DNA of 27,501 nucleotides from CAVPEW01 sp963703565 (GTDB lineage: Bacteria; Actinomycetota; Acidimicrobiia; Acidimicrobiales; VFJN01). The position numbers were made by a program, and so were the translations under genes. The DNA lies in assembly GCA_963703565.1 (NCBI GenBank), contig CAVPEW010000031.1:1-27501 (forward strand). The letters are read 5' to 3'. The number at the start of each line of letters is the position of its first letter. The stretch's first letter is position 1. Under the pieces are notes generated by a model. The model made no database searches and was not told the DNA's origin. It saw only the letters and a program-made list of their open reading frames with translations. Of the stretch, positions 15,038 to 22,338 are shown piece after piece.

Positions 15038-16005
15038 CGGGCCCACTCGAGCACCGCCGCCGCCCACGACATCCCGGCGCCGAACCCGACGGTGAGCACG
15101 ATGTCACCGTCGTGGAGTCGGTCGGTTCGCACCACTTCGGCGAGAGCGATCGGGATGGAGGCGGCCGAGGTGTTGCCGGTGTGGTCGAGGACCACGACCG
15201 CGCGCTCGGCAGGGATCCCGAGGCGTCCCGCGGCCGACTCGATGATGCGTAGGTTGGCCTGGTGGGGGACGAACACGTCGACGTCGGCGGCGGTGAGCCC
15301 GGCGCGTTCGAGCGCCCGGTGGCAGGTGTCGACCACCACCCGCACGGCCCGGCGGAACACCTCGGGGCCGTCCATGAGGACGGGCCCACCCAGCTCGGCC
15401 CGCAGGATGTGCGTCAGCGAGCCGTCCGAGCCCAGGTCGTACCCGAGCAGCGCTCCGGGTCGCCCGGGGTCCCGCCGGGCGTCGAGCAGCAAGGCGCCGG
15501 CACCGTCTCCGAAGAGGATGGCAGTTCCCCGGTCGTCCCAGTCGATGATTCGGCTCATGGTCTCTGAACCGATGAGCAGGATCCGGTCGGTGCCCGTGGC
15601 CAGCATCCCCGAAGCCGTCGCCAGTCCGTAGACGAAGCCGCTGCAGGCGGCACCGATGTCGAACGCGCCGCAGGACAGGCCCAGCGCGTCCTGCACGGCG
15701 GGGGCGGTGGGGGGCAGTGAGGCGTCGGGGGTGCTGGTCGCCACGACCACCAGGTCGATCGAGGCGGGGTCGGCGCCGGCGTCGTCCAGCGCGGCGCGCC
15801 CCGCTTCGATCGCCAGCCCCGTCGTGGAGCCCCCGATGCGGCGTTCGCGGATTCCGGTCCGCTCCACGATCCATGCGTCGGAGGTGTCCAGCGTCGCTTC
15901 GAGGTCGGAGTTGGTGACGACCTTCGAGGGCAGGCTGGCGCCGACGCCGGCCACGCGCATGCCGACGGCACCCCACTGGCGGGTGGTCACCGTGCTGGCG
16001 GTCAC
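15034..16005 (-). CDS. fabH: beta-ketoacyl-ACP synthase III
   Basis: This enzyme starts fatty-acid synthesis by joining acyl-CoA to malonyl-ACP. The protein has 323 residues from GTG 16005, and the triad is C121 in GAACSGFVYGL, H248 in VPHQANLRI and N278 in DHTGNTSAAS. The end reads FGAGMSWAAAVLEW, as is normal for FabH. An ATG at 15960, 15 codons later, sits just before the first conserved strand (RVAGVGASLPSKVVTNSDL) and may be the true start; neither has a clear ribosome site. It lies 19 bp after fabD and overlaps fabG by 4 bp. Whether it uses acetyl or branched primers cannot be read from the sequence. Confidence 0.95.
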   Translation of the reverse strand: MTASTVTTRQWGAVGMRVAGVGASLPSKVVTNSDLEATLDTSDAWIVERTGIRERRIGGSTTGLAIEAGRAALDDAGADPASIDLVVVATSTPDASLPPTAPAVQDALGLSCGAFDIGAACSGFVYGLATASGMLATGTDRILLIGSETMSRIIDWDDRGTAILFGDGAGALLLDARRDPGRPGALLGYDLGSDGSLTHILRAELGGPVLMDGPEVFRRAVRVVVDTCHRALERAGLTAADVDVFVPHQANLRIIESAAGRLGIPAERAVVVLDHTGNTSAASIPIALAEVVRTDRLHDGDIVLTVGFGAGMSWAAAVLEWAR

Positions 16006-16024
16006 TGGGTGGGTTCGGCGGCGG

Positions 16025-17200
16025 TCACGCGCACCGCAGCCATGCCACGGGCTGGCTGCGTGTGAGCCGCTCGCCGGCGACGGCGAGCAGGCCCATGACG
16101 GCGCCCCTGAACGGTGAGCGGATCTCCTGGCCGGCCACGCTGCCGAACACCGTGCCCGCGTCGATGGTCGACCCGGCGCGCACGTCGGAGGGCTCGAAGA
16201 GCCCGGCGGCAGGGCTCACGACGAGCCGTTCGGCGGCGAAGAGGTGCTCGCCGGCCTCCTGGGTGGCGCCGCCGACGTCGCCGCCGGCCCGGGCGACCTC
16301 GACGACCGCGTCGAGGTCGTCGGGCGCAGCCGCGGCCAGGGTCTTGGCGTCGCCGACCGTGCGCTTGGCGATGCCGGTCAGCACGCTGCCGGGGCCCAGC
16401 TCCACGAAGGTCGTGACGCCCTCGTCGAGCAAGGTCGCGAGGGTCTGGCGCCAGCGCACGGGACTGGTCAGCTGCCGGTCGAGCAGACCTGCCCACTCGG
16501 CGCTGCCGGTGTGCACCGAGGCGTCGACGTTGGCCACGACGCCCATCGCGGGGGCCGACCAAGGGGCGACGCGCAGCGCGGCGCGCAGGCGGGCCGCCGC
16601 CGGAGCCATGAACGGCGTGTGGAAGGCGCCGCCGACCGGGAGGCTCATCACCTTGCGAGCCCCGGCGGCCTTGGCGATGTTTCCGGCAGCCTCGATCGCG
16701 GCGGCATCACCGGCGATCACGACCTGACCGGCGCTGTTGTGGTTGGCCACCCAGACGTCGCCGTCGGCCTCGGCGCAGGCGCGGGCGACGACCTCGTCGT
16801 CGGCCCCGAGCACGGCGGCCATCGTCCCCGGCCGTGCTGCAGCGGCCTCGAGCATGGCCGCCCCACGCTCGGCTACCAGCGTGGCCCCGGCCTCCAACGG
16901 CAGTGCGCCAGTGGCGGTCAGGGCGCTGTACTCGCCGAGGCTGTGCCCGGCGGCGAGCTCGGCTCGTACCCCGAGCCGGCGGACGGCGTCGTGGAGCACG
17001 AGGCTCAACGCGTAGGTGGCGAGCTGGGCGTTGTCCGTGCGGCGCAGCTCGTCTGCGTCGGCGTCGAGGAGCAGCGCGGCCACGTCACGACCGCTGGCCT
17101 CGCTCACCCGGGCCACCAGTCCCCAGGACGGGTGGCCGACCCAGGGTCGGCCCATGCCGGGTTGCTGGGATCCCTGGCCGGGGAACGTGAAGGCGAGCAT
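16025..17200 (-). CDS. fabD: malonyl-CoA:ACP transacylase with C-terminal biotinyl/lipoyl-like domain
   Basis: The first ~310 residues are FabD, which moves malonyl from CoA to ACP. The oxyanion motif PGQGSQ is at 7-12, the nucleophile S87 is in GHSLGEY, H194 is in GAFHTPFM, and VELGPGSVLTG follows near 265-275. The usual FabD ends near residue 310, but this protein continues for about 75 residues to 391. The extra part has the strand-and-turn pattern of a biotinyl/lipoyl domain (VVSPAAGLFEP, then GSTIDAGTVFGSV, IRSPFRGAVMGLLAVAGERL and QPVAWLR). The hairpin that normally carries the modified lysine reads VFGSVAGQE and has no lysine. A GGAGAGCGG ribosome site precedes the ATG. It is the first gene of the fab operon, divergent from the tRNA. 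Confidence 0.93.
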   Translation of the reverse strand: MLAFTFPGQGSQQPGMGRPWVGHPSWGLVARVSEASGRDVAALLLDADADELRRTDNAQLATYALSLVLHDAVRRLGVRAELAAGHSLGEYSALTATGALPLEAGATLVAERGAAMLEAAAARPGTMAAVLGADDEVVARACAEADGDVWVANHNSAGQVVIAGDAAAIEAAGNIAKAAGARKVMSLPVGGAFHTPFMAPAAARLRAALRVAPWSAPAMGVVANVDASVHTGSAEWAGLLDRQLTSPVRWRQTLATLLDEGVTTFVELGPGSVLTGIAKRTVGDAKTLAAAAPDDLDAVVEVARAGGDVGGATQEAGEHLFAAERLVVSPAAGLFEPSDVRAGSTIDAGTVFGSVAGQEIRSPFRGAVMGLLAVAGERLTRSQPVAWLRCA

Positions 17201-17273
17201 CCGCTCTCCGACTCGGCGCGCCCGGGCGAGGTTTCACGAATCGTGGCGGGCCGAGGGGAGCGCCGGCGGGCGC

Positions 17274-17279
17274 TAGCGT
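17274..17279 (+). promoter_or_regulatory. putative -10 box TAGCGT for tRNA-Leu
   Basis: TAGCGT ends 9 nt before the mature 5' end of the tRNA, so the primary transcript would have almost no leader. It is the same hexamer seen before protein genes at 3084 and 7656. Confidence 0.35.
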
Positions 17280-17288
17280 GGCCGTCGG

Positions 17289-17369
17289 GCCCGGGTGGTG
17301 GAACGGCAGACACGGCGCACTCAAAATGCGCTGCCTTCGGGCGTGCGGGTTCGAATCCCGCTCCGGGCA
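17289..17369 (+). tRNA. tRNA-Leu (anticodon CAA)
   Basis: The 81-nt gene folds into a class II tRNA. The acceptor stem pairs GCCCGGG with TCCGGGC and has discriminator A at 17369. The D stem is GTG/CAC. The anticodon stem is GCGCA/TGCGC with loop CTCAAAA, so the anticodon is CAA at 17322-17324, reading UUG. A long variable arm (GCC-TTCG-GGC) and a T arm GCGGG-TTCGAAT-CCCGC complete it. The CCA end is not encoded. The convergent TadG-like gene stops on the very next base. Confidence 0.96.
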
Positions 17370-19190
17370 CTACTCGACGAGCTTGAGGTTGTCGCAGTCG
17401 GCCGAGATGGCGGTCACGTCGGCGGAGGAGACCCCCACCCCGAGCAGGTCGAGCAGGGGCCGCACGACCGTGGTGTCGATCAGGTCCAGCACCGGCAGCA
17501 GGACAAGGTCGAGCACGCCGTTGATGATCGGGCCCAGCAGGGGAGTCAGCACCGCGCTCAGGATCGGGCCCAGCAGGGGGACGTTGTTCAGCAGTCGTAG
17601 GTTGGCCTGGAGCTTGACCAGGTCGGCGAGCCCGAGCTGACCGGCCCGCACCGAGGCGCTGGATCCCACCTGCAGGTCGGTGCGGGTGCTGGTGGGTGAA
17701 CCGACCTCGACGGCGGTACCGAGCTCGACGGTGGCCAGGTCGATGCCGAGCAGGCTCACGACGGCGAGGTTGACTGCGGCCGCGGTGGTCGAGCCCACGT
17801 CGACGAGCTCCGCACCCGGTTGGATCGTGCCGATCAGAGCCCGGGCGGCGCTGGTGGCCACCGCCAGGCCGAGGATGGACTGGTCCTCGGGGACGGCGCA
17901 CTGCAGCGCGACCAGGGTGGCGCGCCCGTTGGCGACCTCCACGGTGAGCGGCAGGTCCAGCCGGACCCGCGCGATCGACGGCAGCAGGCTGGGCACCGGC
18001 AGAGGTGCGATCAGCCCGGCCAGGGACACGTCCAGATCGGCGGTGACCTGCAGCAGGATCCGGATCTGGGAGGTGCGGGCCTGGGTCCCGATCGGACCCG
18101 TGGCGATCTGGGGGCCCTCGATCACCCCGACGTGCAGGTTGGCTCCGAGGGCGGCGATCCGGTTGACGACCGGGATCGACCCCACCAGCGCGGGGCTCAG
18201 GGTCAGTGGGACCGACACGAGGTTGTCGCCATTGGCGACCTGGGCCCCCAGCATCAGCAGGTCGAACAGGTTGACCTGCGTGTCGAGCACGGCTCCGGGG
18301 TTGGACACGCCGAGGTTGAGCAGCTCGCCGAGGGTGAGCGTGAGGTCGGGGTCGATGTTCAGCGCCAGCAGGTCCAAGAAGGCGAGCGCGGCATCGGCTT
18401 GAGCTTCGCCCCCGGAGGCCTGCAGCGCGGCGGCGGCCACGTGGACGAGTTGCAGGGTGGTCAGGTCGGCGGCGAGGACCTCCTCGGGGGAGCCGACGTC
18501 GACCCCGGCCGAGGCAAGCTCGAGCTGGACCAGGTTGAGCAGGTTCGACAGATCCAGGTCCAGGCCGATGAGGCCCTGGTAGCCGAGGGCGCTCAGCTGG
18601 ACCGCGTCGGGCGAGCCGAGCAGGGCTCCCAGGAGGGGGCCGAGAAGCGGCGACTCCGCGGTGTCGAGCGACGCCAGCCGGGACCCGATCGAGAACGAGC
18701 CGATCTTGTCCTGGGAGGCGACCGAGGATCGTCGGGCGGAGCCGCTGCCCGGCTGGAAGTAGTAGCCGATCGAGTCCTCCAGCGAGACCTGCACAGCGTT
18801 GGGCACCTGGGTGCCGGTCGTGGGCACGAAGCACGAATCGGGCTGGCTGACCAGGGCCCCGCACTGGCCGAGGTCCCAGCGACCCCACTCCACGATCTGG
18901 GCGAGTTGGGCCGCGGTGGGCGCGGGCCGGTCGTTGCGGGTGAAGCTCGCGGCGGCATCGGCCACGTAGCCGGCGGCGCTCACGATCTGGTCCTCGGTGC
19001 GGCCGTCGGCGAGGCGGGCCAGGTCGAGGGAGATCACGTCCGCGTCGGCTTGCAGGTCGCGGCGTAGGGCTCGCTGGCGGCCGAGGTCGACGGCGAACGC
19101 GGTGGCCAGCATCAGCACCGGCAGCAGGATCGCGACGAAGGGCACGACCGCGCCACGGTCCCGTCCGCGGCCGGGGCGGGGACGGCGCAT
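17370..19190 (-). CDS. TadG-like protein with long leucine-rich extracytoplasmic region
   Basis: This 606-residue protein starts with a basic tail and one membrane segment (RGAVVPFVAILLPVLMLATAFAVDLG, about 12-37) followed by QRALRRDLQADADVISLDLA, the pattern of the Tad/TadG-like N-terminal domain of Flp pilus systems. The remaining ~550 residues are predicted outside the membrane and are rich in Leu, Val, Ala and Asn, with repeated LLGPLL-type segments near 185-195 and 540-570. The C-terminal end (ADVTAISADCDNLKLVE) is short and polar. There is no VWA domain with a clear MIDAS, unlike some TadG proteins. The ATG at 19190 overlaps the tadE-like stop by one base. The longer frame upstream lies in tadE and is not used. 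Function is unknown; no ATPase, secretin or pilin gene is in the window. Confidence 0.8.
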   Translation of the reverse strand: MRRPRPGRGRDRGAVVPFVAILLPVLMLATAFAVDLGRQRALRRDLQADADVISLDLARLADGRTEDQIVSAAGYVADAAASFTRNDRPAPTAAQLAQIVEWGRWDLGQCGALVSQPDSCFVPTTGTQVPNAVQVSLEDSIGYYFQPGSGSARRSSVASQDKIGSFSIGSRLASLDTAESPLLGPLLGALLGSPDAVQLSALGYQGLIGLDLDLSNLLNLVQLELASAGVDVGSPEEVLAADLTTLQLVHVAAAALQASGGEAQADAALAFLDLLALNIDPDLTLTLGELLNLGVSNPGAVLDTQVNLFDLLMLGAQVANGDNLVSVPLTLSPALVGSIPVVNRIAALGANLHVGVIEGPQIATGPIGTQARTSQIRILLQVTADLDVSLAGLIAPLPVPSLLPSIARVRLDLPLTVEVANGRATLVALQCAVPEDQSILGLAVATSAARALIGTIQPGAELVDVGSTTAAAVNLAVVSLLGIDLATVELGTAVEVGSPTSTRTDLQVGSSASVRAGQLGLADLVKLQANLRLLNNVPLLGPILSAVLTPLLGPIINGVLDLVLLPVLDLIDTTVVRPLLDLLGVGVSSADVTAISADCDNLKLVE

Positions 19191-19714
19191 CAGTTCGTCC
19201 TCGCCACGGATCGGGCCGTGATCGTGTCGGGCAGGAAGGTGGCGATGATGGGCACCTCGGGCAGCTTCGGGTGGTTCGCGTTGTCGAAGCCCAGCTCGAC
19301 GAACACGCAGTCGGGGTCGGCCGGCTGGTTGCCGTTGTTGCCTACGGCGGGGTCGTTGCAGTCGCGCACGGCCACCGAGCAGGTCATCCCGTCGCGCCCG
19401 CAGGTCTCGCCCGCCTCGCTGACGGCCTCCTCTGTGGCGCTCAGCGCGCGGGCCTCGGCTTCGGTGGCCGGGACGGCCACCGCTCCGGCCCGGGCTCCCT
19501 CTGCTGCGGCGCGGGTGAGGTCCTGGCGGAACGACAACAGGACACCGAACGTGATGATCCCGAACACCAGGCTGAACAGCAGCACCGACACCATGGCGAA
19601 CTCGACGATGGCGGCGCCGGCGTCTCCTCGCGCCCGCCGTGCCTCTGCGGGCCGCCGGCCGGTGCCGGGGCGCTCGCTGGTGGACGCTGGGTGCCGGGGC
19701 GAACCTGCTGCCAT
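19190..19714 (-). CDS. TadE-like pseudopilin
   Basis: This 174-residue protein has the TadE pattern: a polar, basic N terminus of about 33 residues, then G-AAIVEFAM with Glu at position +5 after the glycine, and a hydrophobic segment (about 34-62). This fits cleavage by a prepilin peptidase of the TadV type. The outer part has four cysteines (about 105, 112, 119 and 136) that could form two disulfides. The ATG at 19714 is fixed by a strong AGGGGGAGGA site 5-6 nt upstream; an ATG 21 codons earlier is weaker. Its stop overlaps the TadG-like ATG. The pair probably makes a minor pilus or cell-surface component. Confidence 0.85.
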   Translation of the reverse strand: MAAGSPRHPASTSERPGTGRRPAEARRARGDAGAAIVEFAMVSVLLFSLVFGIITFGVLLSFRQDLTRAAAEGARAGAVAVPATEAEARALSATEEAVSEAGETCGRDGMTCSVAVRDCNDPAVGNNGNQPADPDCVFVELGFDNANHPKLPEVPIIATFLPDTITARSVARTN

Positions 19715-19814
19715 GCGTCCTCCCCCTGCCGGGACGGGCCGTCCCACCCTGGCCGTCGCGCCGACGGCTCCTGGCACAGGTATTGGCCATGAAGGACGAT
19801 GACGCCATGACTCA

Positions 19815-19830
19815 TGTGACCTATTTCATA
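19815..19830. promoter_or_regulatory. possible CRP/FNR-type site upstream of tadE
   Basis: TGTGA-N6-TCATA matches the CRP consensus TGTGA-N6-TCACA with one mismatch. It lies about 101-116 nt before the tadE ATG on the other strand, in the most AT-rich part of this intergenic region, next to two direct CTATTTC repeats (19821 and 19835). A chance match is possible. Confidence 0.3.
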
Positions 19831-19862
19831 CTAGCTATTTCGGACCGGTCGCAGGCCCCGGC

Positions 19863-19891
19863 TCGACGACACACGAGACGCTCTCTATCGT
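19863..19891 (+). promoter_or_regulatory. putative promoter for the MMPL gene
   Basis: TCGACG (19863-19868) and TATCGT (19886-19891) are separated by 17 bp, as in a sigma-70-type promoter. The start would be about 40 nt before the ATG at 19937. An imperfect inverted repeat (GAGACG-N8-CGTCTGTCTC, 19875-19898) overlaps the -10 box and could be an operator. These are pattern matches only. Confidence 0.4.
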
Positions 19892-19936
19892 CTGTCTCGG
19901 TCGCGCTCGGACGAGGCGGACCGGGGGGTCACGAGG

Positions 19937-22333
19937 ATGCAGGAGCAAACCGCGGCGCGGCGGGCTTTCGCCCGCTTCGGGCGAGCGCTGGTGGTCCGTC
20001 CGATCCGCGCCGTGGTGGCCGTGGCCCTGCTCGCCGTGGTGGCCGTCGCAGGGCTGACCCGCCTGGAGCTGGTCTCGACGCCCGACGTGTTCGTCGCCCC
20101 CTCCACCCTCGAACGGGCCCGCTCCTACGAGGCCGACTTCGGCGGCGACCCGTTCCTGGTGGCCGTGCCGGGTTCGCCCGAGGAGCTCTCCGACCCGGAG
20201 GTGCTGGGGCGCATCGAGGAGATCGAGCGGCAGTTGCGCGCCGACGGCCGGTTCCGTGCGGTGCTGAGCCCGCTGGTCGCCCTGCGCGCCGCGGCGTCGG
20301 TGAGCGGAGGGGCGGTCACCCCGACCACGCCCGGCTTCGCCCGCCGGGTCCTGTTCGACGAGCGGGGCGAGCCTCGCTCTCAGGTGGCTGGCCTGTTGCC
20401 CGCGGGACATCTCCTGGTGATGGCTCGCCTCGAGGGCGGGCTCGACTCCGACGCCCAGATCGACGCCGGCGACGACCTGGCCCGCATCGTCGACCGGGCC
20501 GACCTGCCGCCCGACACCCTCGTCACGGGACGGCCCTACCTGTTCTCAGACCTCGCCGACGGCATGACAGGCAGCATGGTGGTCTCGGGGCTGTTGGCCG
20601 TCGTGCTGATGATCGCCGTGCTGTACACCGTGTTCCCGGCCCGCTGGCGCCTGCTGGCCCTCCCCGTGGTCGTGCTCGGCGCGGCATGGGGGTTCGGGCT
20701 CACCGGCTGGCTCGGCGTGCCCATCACCCTGGTCACCATGGCCGGGTTGCCGGTGCTCATCGGCCTCGGTGCCGATTTCGCCATCCAGTTCCACAACCGC
20801 TACGAGGAGGAGGCCCGTCGCGGAGCGCTCCCCGCCTCCGCCGCGGTCGAGACCGTCACCCACATCGGTCCGGCCGTGGGGATGGCTGGAGTGGCCAGCG
20901 CGCTGGGGTTCTTGACGTTGCAGCTGTCGATCTCGCCCACCGTGAAGGACTTCGGCGTGCTGCTGACCGCGGGGGTCGGAGCGCTGTACCTGGCCGCGCT
21001 GGTGGTCCTGGTGCTCCTCCTGCACCGACTCGACACCCGGGCAAGGCGAAGGGTCGATGTGTCGGGTCGGCCGGGCGATCCGGGCCCGGCGGCACCGCCG
21101 CGGCCGGCTCTGCCCCGCGCCTCCACGCGCCCCTGGCTGCAGCGAGCGGTGGACGGGCTGTCGCGCTTCGCTCGCCGGCGGGCACCCTGGGTGCTGGTCC
21201 CGGCCGTGGTCGTCGCGGCGACGGGCTTCGCGGTCGACGGTCGGCTGCCCGTCAAGACCGACCCGGAGAAGATGGTGCCGCCCGACACGCCGGTCGTGCT
21301 CGACCTCGACCGTGCCCGCTCCATCGTGGGGTCGATCAACGAGCTGCCCTTCCGGGTGGCGGCAGCCGACGTCACCGATCCCCGGGTCGTCACCTGGCTC
21401 GAGCGGGTCGCAGGAGCGGCCCGGGCCGAGCACCCCGAGATCCTCGAGGCCACGACCTTTGTCAGCACTGCCGCCGACGCGGGCGCCGACCCCGCCGATG
21501 CCGCTTCGGTGCTGGCGACGCTGGACACGCTGCCCGGCGAGATCCGCGCCGGGCTGATCAGCGACGATCACGACGCCGCCTCGCTCGTGTTCCTCCTCGA
21601 CGACATCGACCCCGAGCGCGTGTTGAGCCTCACCGACGAGCTCCTCGCCGGCTTCGACCCGCCGGAGGGCGTCACCGTCGAGCTCGGCGGCTCGGACCTG
21701 GTCCGTCTGGTGGCCTCGGTCCAGGGTCTCACCGAGCGCCGCGAGCTCATCACGCTGGTCGGTCTCGCCGCGGTGTTCGTCGGGCTGCTGCTGCTGTATC
21801 GCCAGTGGCGACGAGCGGTCAGCGCTGTGCTGCCCATCGTGTTGGTGACCGGCTGGTCGTCTGGCTTCCTGTGGGTGACGGGGATCGGCCTCAACCCCTT
21901 CACCGCGGTGCTCGGGGCCCTCGTGATCGGCATCGGCACCGAGTTCACGATCCTGGTGCTCGAGCGCTACTGGGAGGATCGGGCGCGGGGCGAGGCTCCG
22001 GCTCGGGCGATGACCTCGGCCGTGGCGCGGGTCGGGCCGGCCGTGGTGGCGTCGGCGGCCACGGTGGCGGCCGGGTTCGGAGCCCTCATCCCCTCCGATT
22101 TCCCGATGCTGCGCGAGTTCGGGATCGTCACCGTCGTGGACGTGGCTCTCGCGGTCCTCGCCGCCCTGGTCGTCGTCCCCCCGGTGGCGGAACGCCTGGA
22201 TCGGGTCGGGCGCCGGCGCCCGGCATCGGCTGTGCCGGCCCCGGTCGGGGTCCCGCGGCCGGCGGGGGCCATGGAGGACCTGCTGGGGTCGGGCGCCGCC
22301 CGGGCCAGCGAGCTGGGCGGCGAACCGGCCTGA
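19937..22333 (+). CDS. MMPL-family RND transporter
   Basis: This 798-residue protein is an RND-superfamily exporter of the MMPL type. An N-terminal membrane segment lies near 25-42, followed by a large extracytoplasmic domain, then a block of five or six segments from about 210 to 345 that contains GLGADFAIQFHNRYEEE with D280, the expected proton-relay region. A second half repeats this layout from about 410, with the matching GIGTEFTILVLERYWED near 665 (glutamate in place of the aspartate). Such proteins export lipids or other hydrophobic molecules, and hopanoid or siderophore-like cargo is known in relatives. No biosynthesis genes lie next to it, so cargo is unknown. ATG 19937 has a weak GAGG just before it. 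Its stop is 5 bp from the convergent malQ stop. Confidence 0.9.
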   Translation: MQEQTAARRAFARFGRALVVRPIRAVVAVALLAVVAVAGLTRLELVSTPDVFVAPSTLERARSYEADFGGDPFLVAVPGSPEELSDPEVLGRIEEIERQLRADGRFRAVLSPLVALRAAASVSGGAVTPTTPGFARRVLFDERGEPRSQVAGLLPAGHLLVMARLEGGLDSDAQIDAGDDLARIVDRADLPPDTLVTGRPYLFSDLADGMTGSMVVSGLLAVVLMIAVLYTVFPARWRLLALPVVVLGAAWGFGLTGWLGVPITLVTMAGLPVLIGLGADFAIQFHNRYEEEARRGALPASAAVETVTHIGPAVGMAGVASALGFLTLQLSISPTVKDFGVLLTAGVGALYLAALVVLVLLLHRLDTRARRRVDVSGRPGDPGPAAPPRPALPRASTRPWLQRAVDGLSRFARRRAPWVLVPAVVVAATGFAVDGRLPVKTDPEKMVPPDTPVVLDLDRARSIVGSINELPFRVAAADVTDPRVVTWLERVAGAARAEHPEILEATTFVSTAADAGADPADAASVLATLDTLPGEIRAGLISDDHDAASLVFLLDDIDPERVLSLTDELLAGFDPPEGVTVELGGSDLVRLVASVQGLTERRELITLVGLAAVFVGLLLLYRQWRRAVSAVLPIVLVTGWSSGFLWVTGIGLNPFTAVLGALVIGIGTEFTILVLERYWEDRARGEAPARAMTSAVARVGPAVVASAATVAAGFGALIPSDFPMLREFGIVTVVDVALAVLAALVVVPPVAERLDRVGRRRPASAVPAPVGVPRPAGAMEDLLGSGAARASELGGEPA

Positions 22334-22338
22334 GCGGC

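Noticed and set aside
17289..17369. tRNA-Leu as a mobile-element attachment site
   Set aside because: No repeat of the tRNA 3' end and no integrase in the window.
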